From Asterias amurensis (lineage: Eukaryota; Echinodermata; Asteroidea; Forcipulatida; Asteriidae), in contig NC_092655.1 in the NCBI RefSeq assembly GCF_032118995.1, positions 10,903,917 through 10,967,916 of the forward strand: a stretch of DNA of 64,000 nucleotides, given 5' to 3'. Numbering within the stretch: position 1 is the first letter of the stretch; each line of letters begins with the position of its first letter. Positions 37,601-49,586 of the stretch are shown in pieces. Made by a program: the position numbers and the translations under genes. Under the pieces are notes generated by a model. That model saw only the letters and a list, made by a program, of their open reading frames with translations. It was not told the DNA's origin and made no database searches.

Positions 37601-40600
37601 TTAGAGTGTGTAAAAGCCAAGTCCAATTATTCAAATCATTAAAAAAAGTAGCTCAATACACTTCCTATAGGCTTTGGTACTAGGAGCCAGTTTGTGTGAG
37701 TTGGGTGTGGCTTACAGTGGAATTATGTCACACTTTGAACAGGACACAACAGGATACAATACTTGCAGGATACACATACAAATATTGTACAAATATTGAC
37801 TGCTTCGAGATATATGGTTAAAACTACAACTCCCGAGGTGATCCCCGGAGTGTTCTATTTTCCCGAGTCGTATGCGGTGATCCTTGAAGGAGTCGGAGTT
37901 GTAACACCCCAACAGACTTTGAATCATCTTTGTACACTTAACGTTCCTACGCGCATTACAGATACACAGATGCACAACTTATTGGGTTTGAGGTGGGTAA
38001 AAAGACGTCTGGATACTGCATGCGCCATGTAATAGATTTTACTATTGCATGGCAAACGGCTGTCAAACAGCCGCAGAGTTGTAGTAAAACAAGATATAAC
38101 ATGTGATGCGCTTAAAACCAATGAAAAGGCAGAATTTGTGTAAGGGGTGTTATAAAAAGAATTGAAGTAAAAAGCATGCTGTCCAAACTGTTACAAGTTT
38201 ACAGAAGGACAAATAGATACTCTGATGTATTGAGCATAGGAGTTAATTGATGTTTTCTACAGGCCATTGAGAGACTTCAAGTCAACCAAACTGTGAATGA
38301 GATATGTATCAGTGCCTTGGAAACGGTCTTAAGGAAACTACGTGCTGTTGGGGAGAAGTATGCCGTTCATGCCATGCTGATGGTAGACGCTAAGCTTCTG
38401 GCTTTATATTCAAGGTATGTACATTTGAAAACACACCTCGTAAAGGCTTGGTTAGCTAATGGCTAATTCAGTTCAATAGAATTAGAGTCTTATTATTTCC
38501 AAACCGTTTATTTAAATAAAAGTGAATACACTACAACATTTAAATCCAATTACATACTATTGAGTCTACAGACTAACTTTAAAGGAACTCTACAGAATTT
38601 GTTTGCTAACAAAAGAGTTGCTGGCAGTAAGCACTTTATTTAGTCCACCATATACATAGACTGAACTGCCTGTAGAAGTTTGAGATCAATCGGTCATCTG
38701 GGTCACGGGAAAATAGTGAAAACCTGTACACATTTTGCATGATAACGATTCAAAACAAAAATGAATAAAGCACTCCCTGAGCAATAAACTCCAAACGGGA
38801 AATTAGTTTTATTTATTTCTCATCGAATATGACACTTCAGACAGAAATATTTCAAGAAATGTTTTCTAGTGTCATCAGCGCTAGACCGTGTTAAGTTTTA
38901 TGTAAATCTGTGATCTTTCTTACCAATTCTGTATATTCCATAAAGTCCATTTTTTTCATGAATAGTATATTTTTAAACTTAATGAACAAAAATTGAAATT
39001 GAACTGTATAATGTTGTATCATTCTTTTCTTTTTTTGCAAGTTTGCTTGATGATAGTTTTATTTAATAGCGCCTGTATATTACCTAAAAATGTAGCGTGT
39101 TTGAATGTCCTGTACAACTCGGCTTTATGCTTTTTGGATAACTATATGCCTGCTGATCAGTGACAGGCAGTGTGTAAGGGGCTTTGATACTAATGAATAT
39201 CTGATAATTGTTGTTGTTATAGCCGCAAGGCCTCTGAGTTCCAATCCTCTGATATCCTGCTGACGACATTGCTAGCTCAGAGCTTCTATCCTACTACAGA
39301 GACACTAGAGAATCTATTAAGTCAGAGTGTAGCACAGAGTGAATGGCCAACTCCATTCAGTCAGAATCTATCAAGTGCTAGTGATGAATTCTTGAGTGCT
39401 GGGGAAGAAGGCTCTGATGATGCGGTATGTACTACAAACATTACAAAACACCACATTTAGACAGTCTAAATATATGACAGCTGTAGTCTTATGTAAGGTC
39501 AAGATTAGTTTTTGAATTTTATTTTTCTATACTTATGCAACTAAAAACCTGCAATTAGCCAACTTTGGTGTTTCTGATCAGCAGAGTGTGGGTTTGAATC
39601 CCCAGTCGTGTCCTTAAGCAAGACACTTAACCATTGCTTTGTCCTTCGGATTGGACGTAAAGCCGTTGGTCCCATGTGTTATCCAAAAGAGAAGGGGTTT
39701 GCCCCGGTGTTCCTGGCTGTGGCTGCTGTACATAATTTGGTTTTAGAATCCATCACTGCAATAACCTGTCTTTCTGAAAGTTTGTACTTACTCAATGCCT
39801 TGAGTACCTTGTAAGTAGGTACATACGCTATATAAGACTTTGATGTTATTATTTTTAAGCAGTTGTGTTTTTTATATTTTTTAATTACCCGATGTGTCTG
39901 ATGCCTCTTAGCATCTCAGTCTTCCATTAGCATCTGCATTTCCAAAGTTGTGTAAATGTTGATCAAAGAACGTATTGTACGTTCAGTCCTCTTACTACAG
40001 CCCTGCGGATTCAGACAACGACGATGAGGGGCTTGATGGTGCGGCATCTAGAGTTAAAGGTCAACCAATCAAAACAAAAGAATCCAGTAAACAAGAAGAA
40101 GGAGCTGTGGGTTGTAGTACATCATCTGAGTCGTTAAGTGAAGGAGAATCTGAGTTTAGTACACCTCCAGTTAGTGTATCGCCAAACAAGCAACTTGGCA
40201 AGGTATCAATAAAACATTCATTCATAAATACCCCAGACAGTTTCTCTACTCCTATTGGTGGAGAGCGCGTCGCGTGGGGGTGTTTAAACGGTTGATAATG
40301 ACCAGTGTTTATAACCAGCTGGCTTCCGCGTGTCAGGCACGCAAGATTATCACGCGGAACGAAATTCATAGCTTTTAGTAACAGCGTATAATCTACCTCT
40401 AAGCACGAGTGTAATCTATTTCTAAGCGCGCGCGCGTACACACAACCCATGCGCAACAGACTCTTCACAAAGTTTTTGAAAAAAAATAATTCAAACCTAG
40501 AATTTTCAACTGTCAAAGTGTCTATAATTGTATTTTTTTTAAGTTTTTTTTTCAAAAGGGCATTTATGAATGGGAATAAAAGAGTAGTGACTCGTTCTTA

Positions 40601-43600
40601 AACGTCCGTTTAAAACCTTGAAGGGTCGTTTCCGTGCGCTAAAGTCCCTCACCGCCTTCGGCTTGGGCCTTTTTCACACAGCCATTCGACCCTGCTGGCT
40701 TAAAACAGCCGTGTAAGAACTTGTCGCTGGCCTTTTATTCCCTTATTAACAGTTTGAATGACTGGATTTACTCTTCAGAAAGAAGAGAAAGAGTTGCCTA
40801 AGGAGAATGAAGATGTGAGTAGAGGTTCAGGTGTAGCTACACAATCAGCACTGCAAGGAGCTACAGTATCTGCTAGTGAGAGTATAGATAATGAAAGGAA
40901 AGATTGTGTACGAATGCCTGCATTCCTACAGCTGCCTGCTTGTAAATGCTCTCCTCATGTACTACAGTTTGTACCTATTCTACCTGGGACTACAATGGTC
41001 ATTGTCATCGAGGTGAGATCAATTTATGTATAGTTATGATTTATTTATTTATTTATTTATTTCCTTTATTTACCCAGGGTGAGCCAAATCAGTAAAAAAC
41101 TGGTTTCCATTTGGGCCCTGTGAACAAACTAACATGTTTAAAGTAAACATAAAATAACAATGATTTTTAAAATGATCTTAAAGTAGTATAAAGAATACAC
41201 ACATATCTGACAGGAAAGTAACCAGATATTCATTCTATGACTTTCTTTATGTCAAGAAAATTGGCATAGAAGTTGAGAACCTTGTTTAATCCTAAAAGTG
41301 TCCTTTGTTTTTCGGCAGGGCCACTGGCCCTCACACCATGATGCCTTCAATTGACCTTTATGAAAGTTCAAGTTCAAACTGGGCATGTTATGGCTGAGTG
41401 GTTGAAGAGCACTGGACCCAAGCTCTGGTTTTTCTGATCAGCAGAGTGTGGGTTCAAGTCCCAGTCATGACACTTGAGTTCTTAAGCAAGACACTTAACC
41501 ATTATGGCTTCATCAGTCTGACGGGACATAAAGCCGTAGACCTTGTGTGTTGTGTAATGCACGTACAAGAACACAGTTACTTATTGCTAAGAGAAGGGGT
41601 TTGCCCTGGTGTGTCTTGAAGTGGCTGCTAAATGTGCACAGCACCTTTCAAACCTTTATAAGGTGCTACATAAATTTGGTCTCATAATTTTGAAGATTTC
41701 AGTAACTTGTCTCAGAATTTGTCTGTCTGTTATTACTATTATTATTCATTCAAATATTGCAGACACTAAGTACTCATAAAGTTATTACATATGAGGGTAG
41801 ATATTATTGATGTGAATGATTAGTAACCTGTGTGCCAATTTGGTAGCCAGGTCTGTTGACTCAGCAAAGATTGGAGCTGGTTTTAGAAATGACATTATGA
41901 TTAACAGATGAAGATATTGTGTAAATGTTTTTGTTCTGTTTATTACTGTTTTTATTATTATTTGTAGGTGAGGTTTCAACTGGCTAAGATGATCAGCAAG
42001 ACGTTAGATATCTTGACTCAGATTGGACAGTCTAGGAACGAGTCTGAGACACATTTGCATTACTCACCACGCTTAATCATCGAGTCTTTGGAGAATATGG
42101 TCAAACAAATATGTGACCACGCCAGGAAATTCAAGGTAGCTCATTCATCTGGATAATCTTCTTCGCTTTGTCTGATTTTTTAAACGACAAAGGAATATTT
42201 CTGTTTGATTTTGTCATCTCATGCCTAAGTTAGTAACTGCAAAATGATTTTATCTTTCTGTTGACCTAGCTGTTGCACCTACATTAGGTCACTCGAGGCG
42301 ACTGTCTTCCATGCTCAACATTTTGGGAGTTAAGTCAATTGCATATACAAATTATAAGCTTGTAAGTGCTGCGTTATCTAAAATGCGCACCGCTTTGTGT
42401 TACACATACAAGGACAGTTTTTACCAAACATGCACAGCCAAGCAGATTGTGATGAGGATGTCAGGTGAAATTGATCAGAATCAGAATATAAAGATTTTAC
42501 CAACTACAATATTTTTATTCTCAAGCTCTTAACTGAGAAAGTCCATAACTAACCCTTTGAATCTTGTTATTTTGAAAATGTACGTTTTTTCATGAACTAA
42601 GCATCAGAGAAATCTCTAATTGTGTTTATGGGCTAGTCATAGTGATCTTGTGTAATAAATACTGATTATAATATGTTTTCAAATTTGCAGACAAACTGCA
42701 TGAACAGGCATCAGGAAGATTTGAAGGACACTTGGAATAATGTAAAACGCTTTGGGCTTCAGGAATATCTAGATACTCATCGGACAGTAATCATTCCAGC
42801 AAGGTAATCAAAGATCTTACTAGTCCAGGCATTACATACACAAATAAATGTCTTACATGTATAGACAAATCCATTCATTACCACCTACCAAGTTTGTAAT
42901 TCACCATGGAGTACATGTGCCACACACTCAATGCCTAACACAAGGGCTCGCATTTGGCGAGAAAATCCACATGACTGAAGGGCTTGTAGCTGAACATTTT
43001 TACTGGACCAGAATTTATTCAACAAAACCAGATTCGAAACGAGTTAAACAAGCAATAACATGACAAAGAGAAGATCTATCTCATTTGTCATGCTACTTCG
43101 ATACTCCACAGAATTGAAAGATATATCAGAATCATTGTAATCATTTTCCACAAAGATACTACACAATGAGGTATTACTGTTATTAGTCAACTGGAAAACA
43201 CAAGACCACTGGGCTTGTTCGATTGCCATTGTACCGGCCCAATGCTTAAAGTACTGACTCTGGCCTGTGGTCAAGTGTTTATTTTGAGCCCTGGATGCAG
43301 CAATCCAGCTTTGTTTATATGTGTACATTATTTGTTCGAATGGAGTTCAATCATAATCAGTTTTTTGATGGACTTGGGAGTGTGGGGTATCACAGTCATA
43401 ATTGATCAATGTTAAAAAGTTGATAACTTTGTCAACATTTTCTATCCATATTTGAGATATTTGATTTGCTATCCGATTCTTTGTCTCCAGGTTAGAGTCT
43501 GCTCTGTCTGAGATGTGTCGTTTACTTAAAGTCATTTTCAGGGTGCGATACTTCACTGTGAAATCCAACCCTGAGAGTGTGTCCAAACGCTATGCAGAAG

Positions 43601-46257
43601 CCATTAAAGATTCACAAAGCTTACTGAGGGAGAGTTTGTATCATTATCAACAATACTTAACCATCAAGGCAAAGCGCAATATCACCATGACTACATACCT
43701 AGAAGACTTCCCAGGTCTTGTACATTTTATACACGTTGATAGGAAGACTGACCAGATCACAGCGCCCTCTATCAGTGTGTCTGAAGTACCATATGATGGG
43801 ATAGTGCAGTCTGGGGCATCATCATTAGTAAAGGAGAAGGTTAGTTCAGTCAACCATTCACAAATTAGATTTGATTAGTGTCTGTTACAATGATTTTCCC
43901 AGTCATAACTAAGTGACCGCTTAAACTTGAGTTCCTCAGATTATAGGGACAGTTGCTATGTCACATGGGTTAAGGGTACGCTTTTGCGTAGTCATAAGAG
44001 ACGTTGAACACCCTTACACATTTCTAAATGAATGTCCATGGACCTTTGGTACTAAGGTTTGCCTGAGGATCCAGGAAAGTTCACACCAATAAGTTAACCT
44101 TTAGTAGTACTAACTAGCCAGATCATCTGGGCCCAATGTCATGGTTCTGCTTACCACATAATGATGGGCTTACTGTACCTTATGGATTTATAAGCAATAA
44201 TTCTGTGGTAAAGCAGGACTATGAAATTGGGCCCAGATGTTATTCATCCCCCAGGGATGAGATTGTTCAGACTTTTGTCTGAATTCAGACTTTTTATGTC
44301 GGCCTGGTGAAGAAAATCAAATAATATTTGTTTCCACAAATAAAGAAATCCTGCTCATTGGTCTACTTCTCTAGTGCTTTGAATACTGTTTCCAAAAGCT
44401 CCTTGGAATCTTTAACCCCAGGGATTACCAAACAGTAGAAATGCCATCATTTCAACTTAACTTTGAATTTGTATCCAAGTTTCAGACTTTTCCGTTAGTA
44501 ATGACTCTCACCCCTGGTTATTATTTGGAAAACAATACATTTTTATGCATGTACCGGTAGCTCACCAGTCTAATAGTTATCTTGTAAGCAGCTTATCTGA
44601 ATGTTTGTGTGTATCTAATGCCAGCCTACATTGTCTTCGTCTAGGTATGGAACATAGTACCTACAATGCATGAGTATTTAATGCAAGGATTCTATACAGC
44701 AGCATTAAGACAAGGAGATTTCTATTTCTCATATTACATCTACTTTGAAGATGTGACAGTAAGTATGATGAGTCTCTCTATGTATGGCCCATTAGACCAC
44801 TGTCTAGAGACCAGTACATTCATGAGCAATTCAATCAGATTGATATGACTTATTTGGCTAACTTCTAAGAAAAATCATTCTAAAACACTCAACATTGATA
44901 TAATTGACAAAAAGAAAAAAAAGTCAATGAAACACAAGAAAACTTACAAAAGAAGAAGTAATTTTGTGTATTTGTTTTTTACCCTTACACCCATGTAAAT
45001 TAGTTCTGTGAAAAAACTCCACAAAAAAGGGTTTTTGTCAAGGCTAACAGAACAAGTCAGAATTATTTCCACTGTTGTGGGGGTTCTCCCCAGGTTTTTT
45101 GGAAAACTGGGGGGCTTTCTTGACCCAAATTTTGGAAGTTTGGCCAAATGACGCTGACTTGAAACTAAGTCTCCTGAATGTTTTCTACTTTGAGTTTATC
45201 TTGGTTTTAAATGCCCTAATGTGCATTCAAATTCTTGCCAATTTTCACTACAATATTGTGAAACAGTTAAAAATGAGACATGTGACACATTTACCTACAC
45301 TTAACCTAATGTATACTCTGCTGCATTTCATTACTTGTTTGTATTAATAATCGATTTTGAATTTGTTTTGCTTTTGAAGGGAAAGCTGGTAGCTGCCCAG
45401 CGATCAATGAAAACCGAAAATACTGACATTCCTGGTATCTTGACTGGAAACTTCTTCAAGTAAGTTCAATGTGAGGTTAGAAAGTCAAGTGTTATGGCTG
45501 AGAAGTTTGCAGTGGACACACCATAACCCGGGTGCAAAGTCTTCAGTTATGCCAATCTCAGCACTAAGGTTTCTCACCAAAGTGTTTAGCTGAAATAGAC
45601 TTCAGGTTACCACTGCGTTTCTTAAAGGGTTTTGATACCTTTTGTAGATCACTTTTTGGGCCATGACATAAATTCAAAAATTAGAAAAGCTAAAATCACA
45701 GAGTCGCGTAAAGTACAGAGTCGCGTAAATCCAATGTACATGCAAATCAAAATGTTGTCTTACTGAGACAAAAATTGTAAACCTTTAAAGTTCATTGACC
45801 AACCTTAACAGAGACTGCATGACATAAAGTATGACAAAAATCAGAAAAGTGCAACAAGTTAACAAAGTCACTATTTAAATTGCTGCTTTATACATTTTGG
45901 GTTTGGTGCAGCATCTTGGAGCATAGACGGATACATTCATAAGGCACACATTGGTCAGCTTGGCACTTAAACCTGTTTAAAGATGTACAATTCCTATCCT
46001 AAGGAGTTGATAATGTAATTATGATATTTTGCATTATCAGTAGACACAAAATGACATTTTGTTTGTGTTTTGTAACCAGGGACTTAGTGGAGCGTTGTTT
46101 CCCTGGTATCCCGCATGGTATGATTCGTTGCTGTGAGCTGCTATGCATTCATCTATCAGTGGTCCCCATCCAGTATGTTACAGCTCATGCAAGACGTTTA
46201 AGTGCATCATTATGGGAGACCTCAGGAGAAGTGGCCACACCCGTTAATCTTCTGTAA
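34692..46257 (+). CDS. HPS1: HPS1, BLOC-3 subunit (14 coding exons, 767 aa)
   Basis: Exons: 34692-34805, 35133-35285, 35551-35672, 37067-37175, 38263-38414, 39223-39424, 39987-40202, 40779-41012, 41968-42135, 42691-42803, 43491-43839, 44645-44758, 45380-45459, 46080-46257. All introns are GT-AG and the frame closes at every junction. Known role: with HPS4, HPS1 forms BLOC-3, a cytosolic exchange factor for Rab32/Rab38 in lysosome-related organelle biogenesis. Recognition rests on the MKC start, IAVNGDETESE and LQRKLQVLQ near residues 95-115, EQCFLVE at about 160, KRNITMTTYLEDFPGLVHFI at about 590 and QGDFYFSYYIYFE at about 665; these align with vertebrate HPS1 in order. The human protein has 700 aa. 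The extra length is a Ser/Glu-rich acidic linker (about 255-380). The ATG at 34692 begins the conserved N-terminus, and the exon continues 5' to an acceptor at 34639, so a noncoding exon lies upstream. Confidence 0.95.
35321..35385 (+). repeat. Half copy of the GGGCCCAATTTCATA MITE
   Basis: The sequence ggggccaatttcataaagct, then gcttaagcaca, matches one arm of the elements at 30.8 and 44.1 kb, without a visible opposite arm. It lies in HPS1 intron 2, just after the exon 2 donor. Confidence 0.5.
35772..36346 (-). mobile_element. 575-bp TTAA-type MITE, copy 2
   Basis: Same element as 4525-5093 in the opposite orientation, in HPS1 intron 3. Perfect TTAA duplications flank it (35768-35771 and 36347-36350). 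The inner palindrome gacgtcaatcaaggcagac ... gtctgcctcgattgacgtc is preserved. Confidence 0.9.
36408..36650 (+). mobile_element. tRNA-derived SINE, degraded
   Basis: The head tagccatgtggttaagagca matches the A-box region of the 41.4-kb SINE, and the body (tgatcagcagagtgtg, catccttcggatgggac) follows. The B box is deleted: gtgtgtgcccttaagc replaces the expected GGTTCAAGTCCC stretch. It lies in HPS1 intron 3. Confidence 0.75.
37816..38095. mobile_element. Possible MITE in HPS1 intron 4
   Basis: Short inverted ends (aaaactacaactc and gagttgtagtaaaa) bracket about 280 bp, with an inner hairpin acggctgtcaaacagccg. The arms are short, so this is tentative. An 89-codon frame spans the block but matches nothing I know. 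Confidence 0.35.
39565..39857 (+). mobile_element. tRNA-derived SINE lacking the 5' head
   Basis: It begins at tggtgtttctgatcagcaga, just 5' of the B box (gggtttgaatcccc), and runs to the tail gctatataagactttgatg and an attatt run. It lies in HPS1 intron 6. Confidence 0.8.
40253..40745. mobile_element. Composite repeat in HPS1 intron 7
   Basis: It begins with the 50-bp block shared with 21924-21975. From about 40573 it forms an inverted repeat: gggaataaaagagtagtgac ... gtcgctggccttttattccc, with inner arms cgttcttaaac / gtgtaagaac and gaagggtcg / cgaccctgc. A CpG-rich part (gcgcgcgcgtac) lies near 40430. Superfamily unknown. Confidence 0.55.
41038..41064. repeat. (ATTT)n microsatellite
   Basis: About six ATTT units immediately 3' of HPS1 exon 8. 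Confidence 0.9.
41388..41690 (+). mobile_element. Full-length tRNA-derived SINE
   Basis: A-box region tggctgagtggttgaagagc and B box GGGTTCAAGTCCC are both well kept. The body aagacacttaaccattatgg and the tail tataaggtgctacataa follow. It lies in HPS1 intron 8, in the orientation opposite to the 17.5- and 50.9-kb copies. The head resembles tRNA-Ser or tRNA-Leu, but the stems do not close. Confidence 0.85.
44124..44239. mobile_element. 116-bp foldback MITE
   Basis: The ends catctgggcccaatgtcatg and ctatgaaattgggcccagat (then g) are complementary, with inner arms ttctgcttaccaca / tgtggtaaagcagga. It is a compact member of the GGGCCCAATTTCATA family, in HPS1 intron 11. Confidence 0.85.
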
Positions 46258-47599
46258 CAATAAGCCATTTGCGAGTTAGATTTGAATAATGTCTGGTACA
46301 ATGGCTTGCTTAGTCACAAGTTAACGCTTACATTTGAATTCCACAGACTATAGAGCCAGTTGCTGTGTCAAATGGTTCGGGACAAGCTTTTGCATTGAAA
46401 ACCTCCAGATAAGCAAACCCTGGTACCATTGTGCCATACACATCCATTCAGAATTGTGTAAGGGTGTCCGTAACTACGCAAATCATGTGAGATAAAAACT
46501 GACTATATAGTCAGGAATTAAAGTTTATAATAGTCCGAGGAATTCAAATTAAAAGTGGCAACTTGTTATCCAGCAAGTCTTTCTATTAGACAATAATTAG
46601 ACAATATTCAAATCTAACGAGCAAATTGCTTATTGGACGATGGTAGAACAACCGAACACAATGGCTGCTTGGGCACATATTCAACAAGCTAGCTACCTGT
46701 AGGGTTGCGGTACAAAGTCACAAATCCTTTGTCTGCAAAGTATTATGGTTTGAATAAATTTTCAACCCAGAACATTTTAATGTGAGAATTGATTCATGCA
46801 TGAATCATTTCTTAGATTTTTAGAGGTAGGTGTCTGGTCTTGAATGCTGCTGCTGCCATCATGTTAAATGTTTGACGGATTAAACGTTTATTTGAAAATA
46901 AGAAGACAGTTTTTCGCTTTTTCAGCTGAAATTTTCACATGTGAATTTGTAATTTTGCTTATTAACCAGCATTAGATAGAAAAAAAACCAATCTGATTAA
47001 CAATACAAGTCATTGATAGTTGAGTCATTGGATTAATATAAAGTGACCCTTTTATATTCAATCGAATGCACAAGGGAGTGGTTTTGGTTTGGGTCTATCA
47101 GATTTTGTTTTTGACAAAACATTCCTTACATAAGCTGACTGTGTAAATCTTCACTTCAACAAATTTAATTCAAGATAACAGAGTTTCCTTGTTTACTTGA
47201 TTTTCAACTCTACTTACCTGGCTTTTCTTTGACTTTGTTGCATGTAAATATTTAGTAGTACATGTATTTAAGAAAACAGAGTCTCATTATTCATTAATTC
47301 TTGCCTATGTTATTAGTATATGATTTCTTTCATTTGGAAAATGCAATAATAAATTATTTTGGTAATTGATTGATAATTTTCTTTTAGAACTGATTAGTTG
47401 AAGACCGAGTGGGTATGTATTGACATATGATATAAAGACCGATTCCCCCATACAGTAAATTGCAATGGTCTGAAGGAAGTTGAATCCAAAGATGGTGCTG
47501 TTTCTACACAATTCACTGTATATGGAGGACAGAATCTCCCGTCATACAGGCTTTGTAAACCAGCCGACAATTTCACTTAAGAAGAGTCCCAACCCTGCA

Positions 47600-47705
47600 C
47601 TGTAGCATGCAGACCTTAAGATTAATCCTAAGTTAGGACGAGTAACTTGTCCTAACTCGAGATAAGACAAGTCCTAACTCTTTGTGAAATCGATGCCAGG
47701 ATATA
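47600..47705. repeat. Dispersed TCCTAAGTTAGGA repeat
   Basis: The stretch cttaagattaatcctaagtt then aggac, and ctttgtgaaatcgatgccag, recurs in modified form at 55605-55745. Local self-complementarity (agttaggac / gtcctaact) suggests a short foldback element. Confidence 0.5.
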
Positions 47706-48186
47706 TTGTGTACAAATTTTGTATATAGTATGAACTTTTCTTTGTGCGTAATTTTGTTTAATTCTGAGTTATTGGTGCTACATGAACACTGTGCAGCCAG
47801 TGTATCCATTTAAACGAAGCTCATTGCCAACTACGTTTTTTCCTGATTTGTTTTATATCATGAATTTTCAGAGCTCATAAACAAAATTTATTCAAATAAT
47901 TCTATTTTAAAAATTATTTTTTAAATAATAAATGACACACTAATAAATGATAATGTAATTATGCAAATTTGATTTTGCTTTATTTTTATAAGAGACATAC
48001 TTCTTGATATTTGTAAACATAATTGTGAACTTAATATTTCTATTGTTATTTCTATTGGTCATCCATTGTCTTTTTTGTGAACTCTAGCAACAAGTAATGA
48101 TTCAAGATTAAGTTGATTCTTCTAAACTTGTTCGTTAGTGACACACTCAATGACGTTTTGTGATTAGCTGATCATGCGACTGTTTT

Positions 48187-48545
48187 GTGGACACCATTGG
48201 TAATTACTCAATATAACTATAAGCATAAAACCGTACTTGGTAACGAGTAATGGGGAGCTGTTGATAGTATAAAAAATTGTGAGAAACGGCTCCCTTGAAG
48301 TAACGTAGTTTTCGAGGAAGAAGTCATTTGATTTCGAGACCTCAATTCGATTTTGAGGTTCCGAAATCATTATCAAGCATCTGAAAGCACACAACTTCGT
48401 GAGACAAGGGTGTTTTTTCATTTATTATTATCTCGCAACTTCGACGACCAATTGCACTCAAATTTTCACAGGTTTGTTATTTTATGCAGATACACCAAGT
48501 GAGAAGACTGGTCTTTGACAATTACCAATAGTGTCCACTGTCTTT
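48187..48545 (-). mobile_element. About 360-bp MITE, GTGGACACTATTGG ends, copy 1
   Basis: The left end gtggacaccattggtaatta and the right end, reverse complemented agtggacactattggtaatt, are inverted repeats. The internal sequence (acaagggtgttttttcattt, gaagactggtctttgacaat) matches the element at 59713 in the opposite orientation. Confidence 0.8.
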
Positions 48546-48994
48546 GCCTTCTTGGTCTTCCCATGACGTACTTTGCAAAGGTGCTTACCGAGTGAATGTG
48601 TGTTCATGCATACAGCAAGGTTGACTTCATGCTACATAAATTGAGTAATATAATATAAACAGTGACTGTTATGAATGTATTGGTGCAATATCTTCATGAG
48701 TTGAAATATGAAATGTTCTGTTTAATGAGGCGAAGCCGAGCTAAATGGACCACTTAATCTTTCAATGAATTAAGATATTCGCATCATTGCATGAATGCAA
48801 AACATTCATAATTTGTTTTAAAAAATACCCAGGTATGTGTCATTTGGAGGAAAAACAAATCACCACAAACAGGTTTTGTAGTCAGTCGCGCGATGGTTAT
48901 TGTTGCGATGATAATCATTGAACGCTGAAATTGATATCTAACAAGATATTTGCTAGCATTATTTTCTGCTTAACAGCTTTTTAAAACTGATTAA

Positions 48995-49080
48995 CTGCGA
49001 ATGCCTCTGAGAAAGACTCTGCTAGGGTTGAAACGTAGGTCCAATATCTATTTGTTTGCAATTATACATCAGGTCTTTTT
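48995..49080 (+). mobile_element. Possible Penelope-like element fragment
   Basis: The motif tgcctctgagaaagactctg (then ctagggttgaaacgt) resembles the conserved 'GAAGA..CTGCTAGGGTCGAAACGT' block found in or beside Penelope-like retroelements of marine invertebrates. No coding sequence is attached. The assignment is from memory of the motif. Confidence 0.3.
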
Positions 49081-49265
49081 GGAGAGTAAGCAAATTGCAA
49101 CAGCCATTTCTGTTTTTGCACACAAATGCTCTCTCTGAATGGAATAACTGCATCTTGTGTAATATGTTAGATGTTAATGTAGGTGTGACAAACAAAACTT
49201 AAATGCAATATAGAAGATATAGAAGAGTTTGTGGTAACACCATGTAATAACAATCTCTAAATGAG

Positions 49266-49350
49266 TTGGGGTGGTTCTGAAAAGAACCGTTGGATTAACT
49301 TGACGTTTCGATCAGTATGCTCTGATCGTCTTCTGGAGAATATAGAAGGT
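49266..49350 (-). mobile_element. Second possible Penelope-like fragment
   Basis: On the minus strand, ccagaagacgatcagagcat (then actgatcgaaacgtcaa) has the same GAAGACGAYCAGAGC..GAAACGTC layout as Penelope-associated repeats. No coding remnant remains. Confidence 0.3.
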
Positions 49351-49586
49351 TCTTGTTCCATATTTATTTTCATCCAATAATTTTCAGTTCAGTAATATAC
49401 TTTCAGATTCTACTGACAAAGAGATGTATGCATCAATTCAAACCCATGATTTGGAATAAAATAAAACAGTCTGACGGGAAATCTGTTATGAACGAACCTT
49501 GACTTTTGTGTCCAAAATCTGTATGTACAACCCAGAAACATTTTCAAACTTAAGATTGTAAAAACATTTTAAGATTTATTTTCAGT

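Larger units (their letters stand above)
46258..49586. other. Intergenic region between convergent HPS1 and NOA1
   Basis: It holds the 3' UTRs of both genes. Several AATAAA-like signals for HPS1 are visible (near 46755, 47350 and 47930) and none can be preferred. For NOA1, a minus-strand AATAAA at 49580-49575 lies only a few bases past the stop, with others further on. It also holds one MITE and two Penelope-like fragments. I see no further gene. Confidence 0.6.

Noticed and set aside
37763..38032. 89-codon plus-strand frame in HPS1 intron 4
   Set aside because: It lies within a possible MITE, has no splice sites that would fit HPS1, and matches no known family.
40061..40555. 164-codon minus-strand frame
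   Set aside because: It is antisense to HPS1 exon 7 and runs into a repeat. The plus strand carries the conserved, correctly spliced frame.
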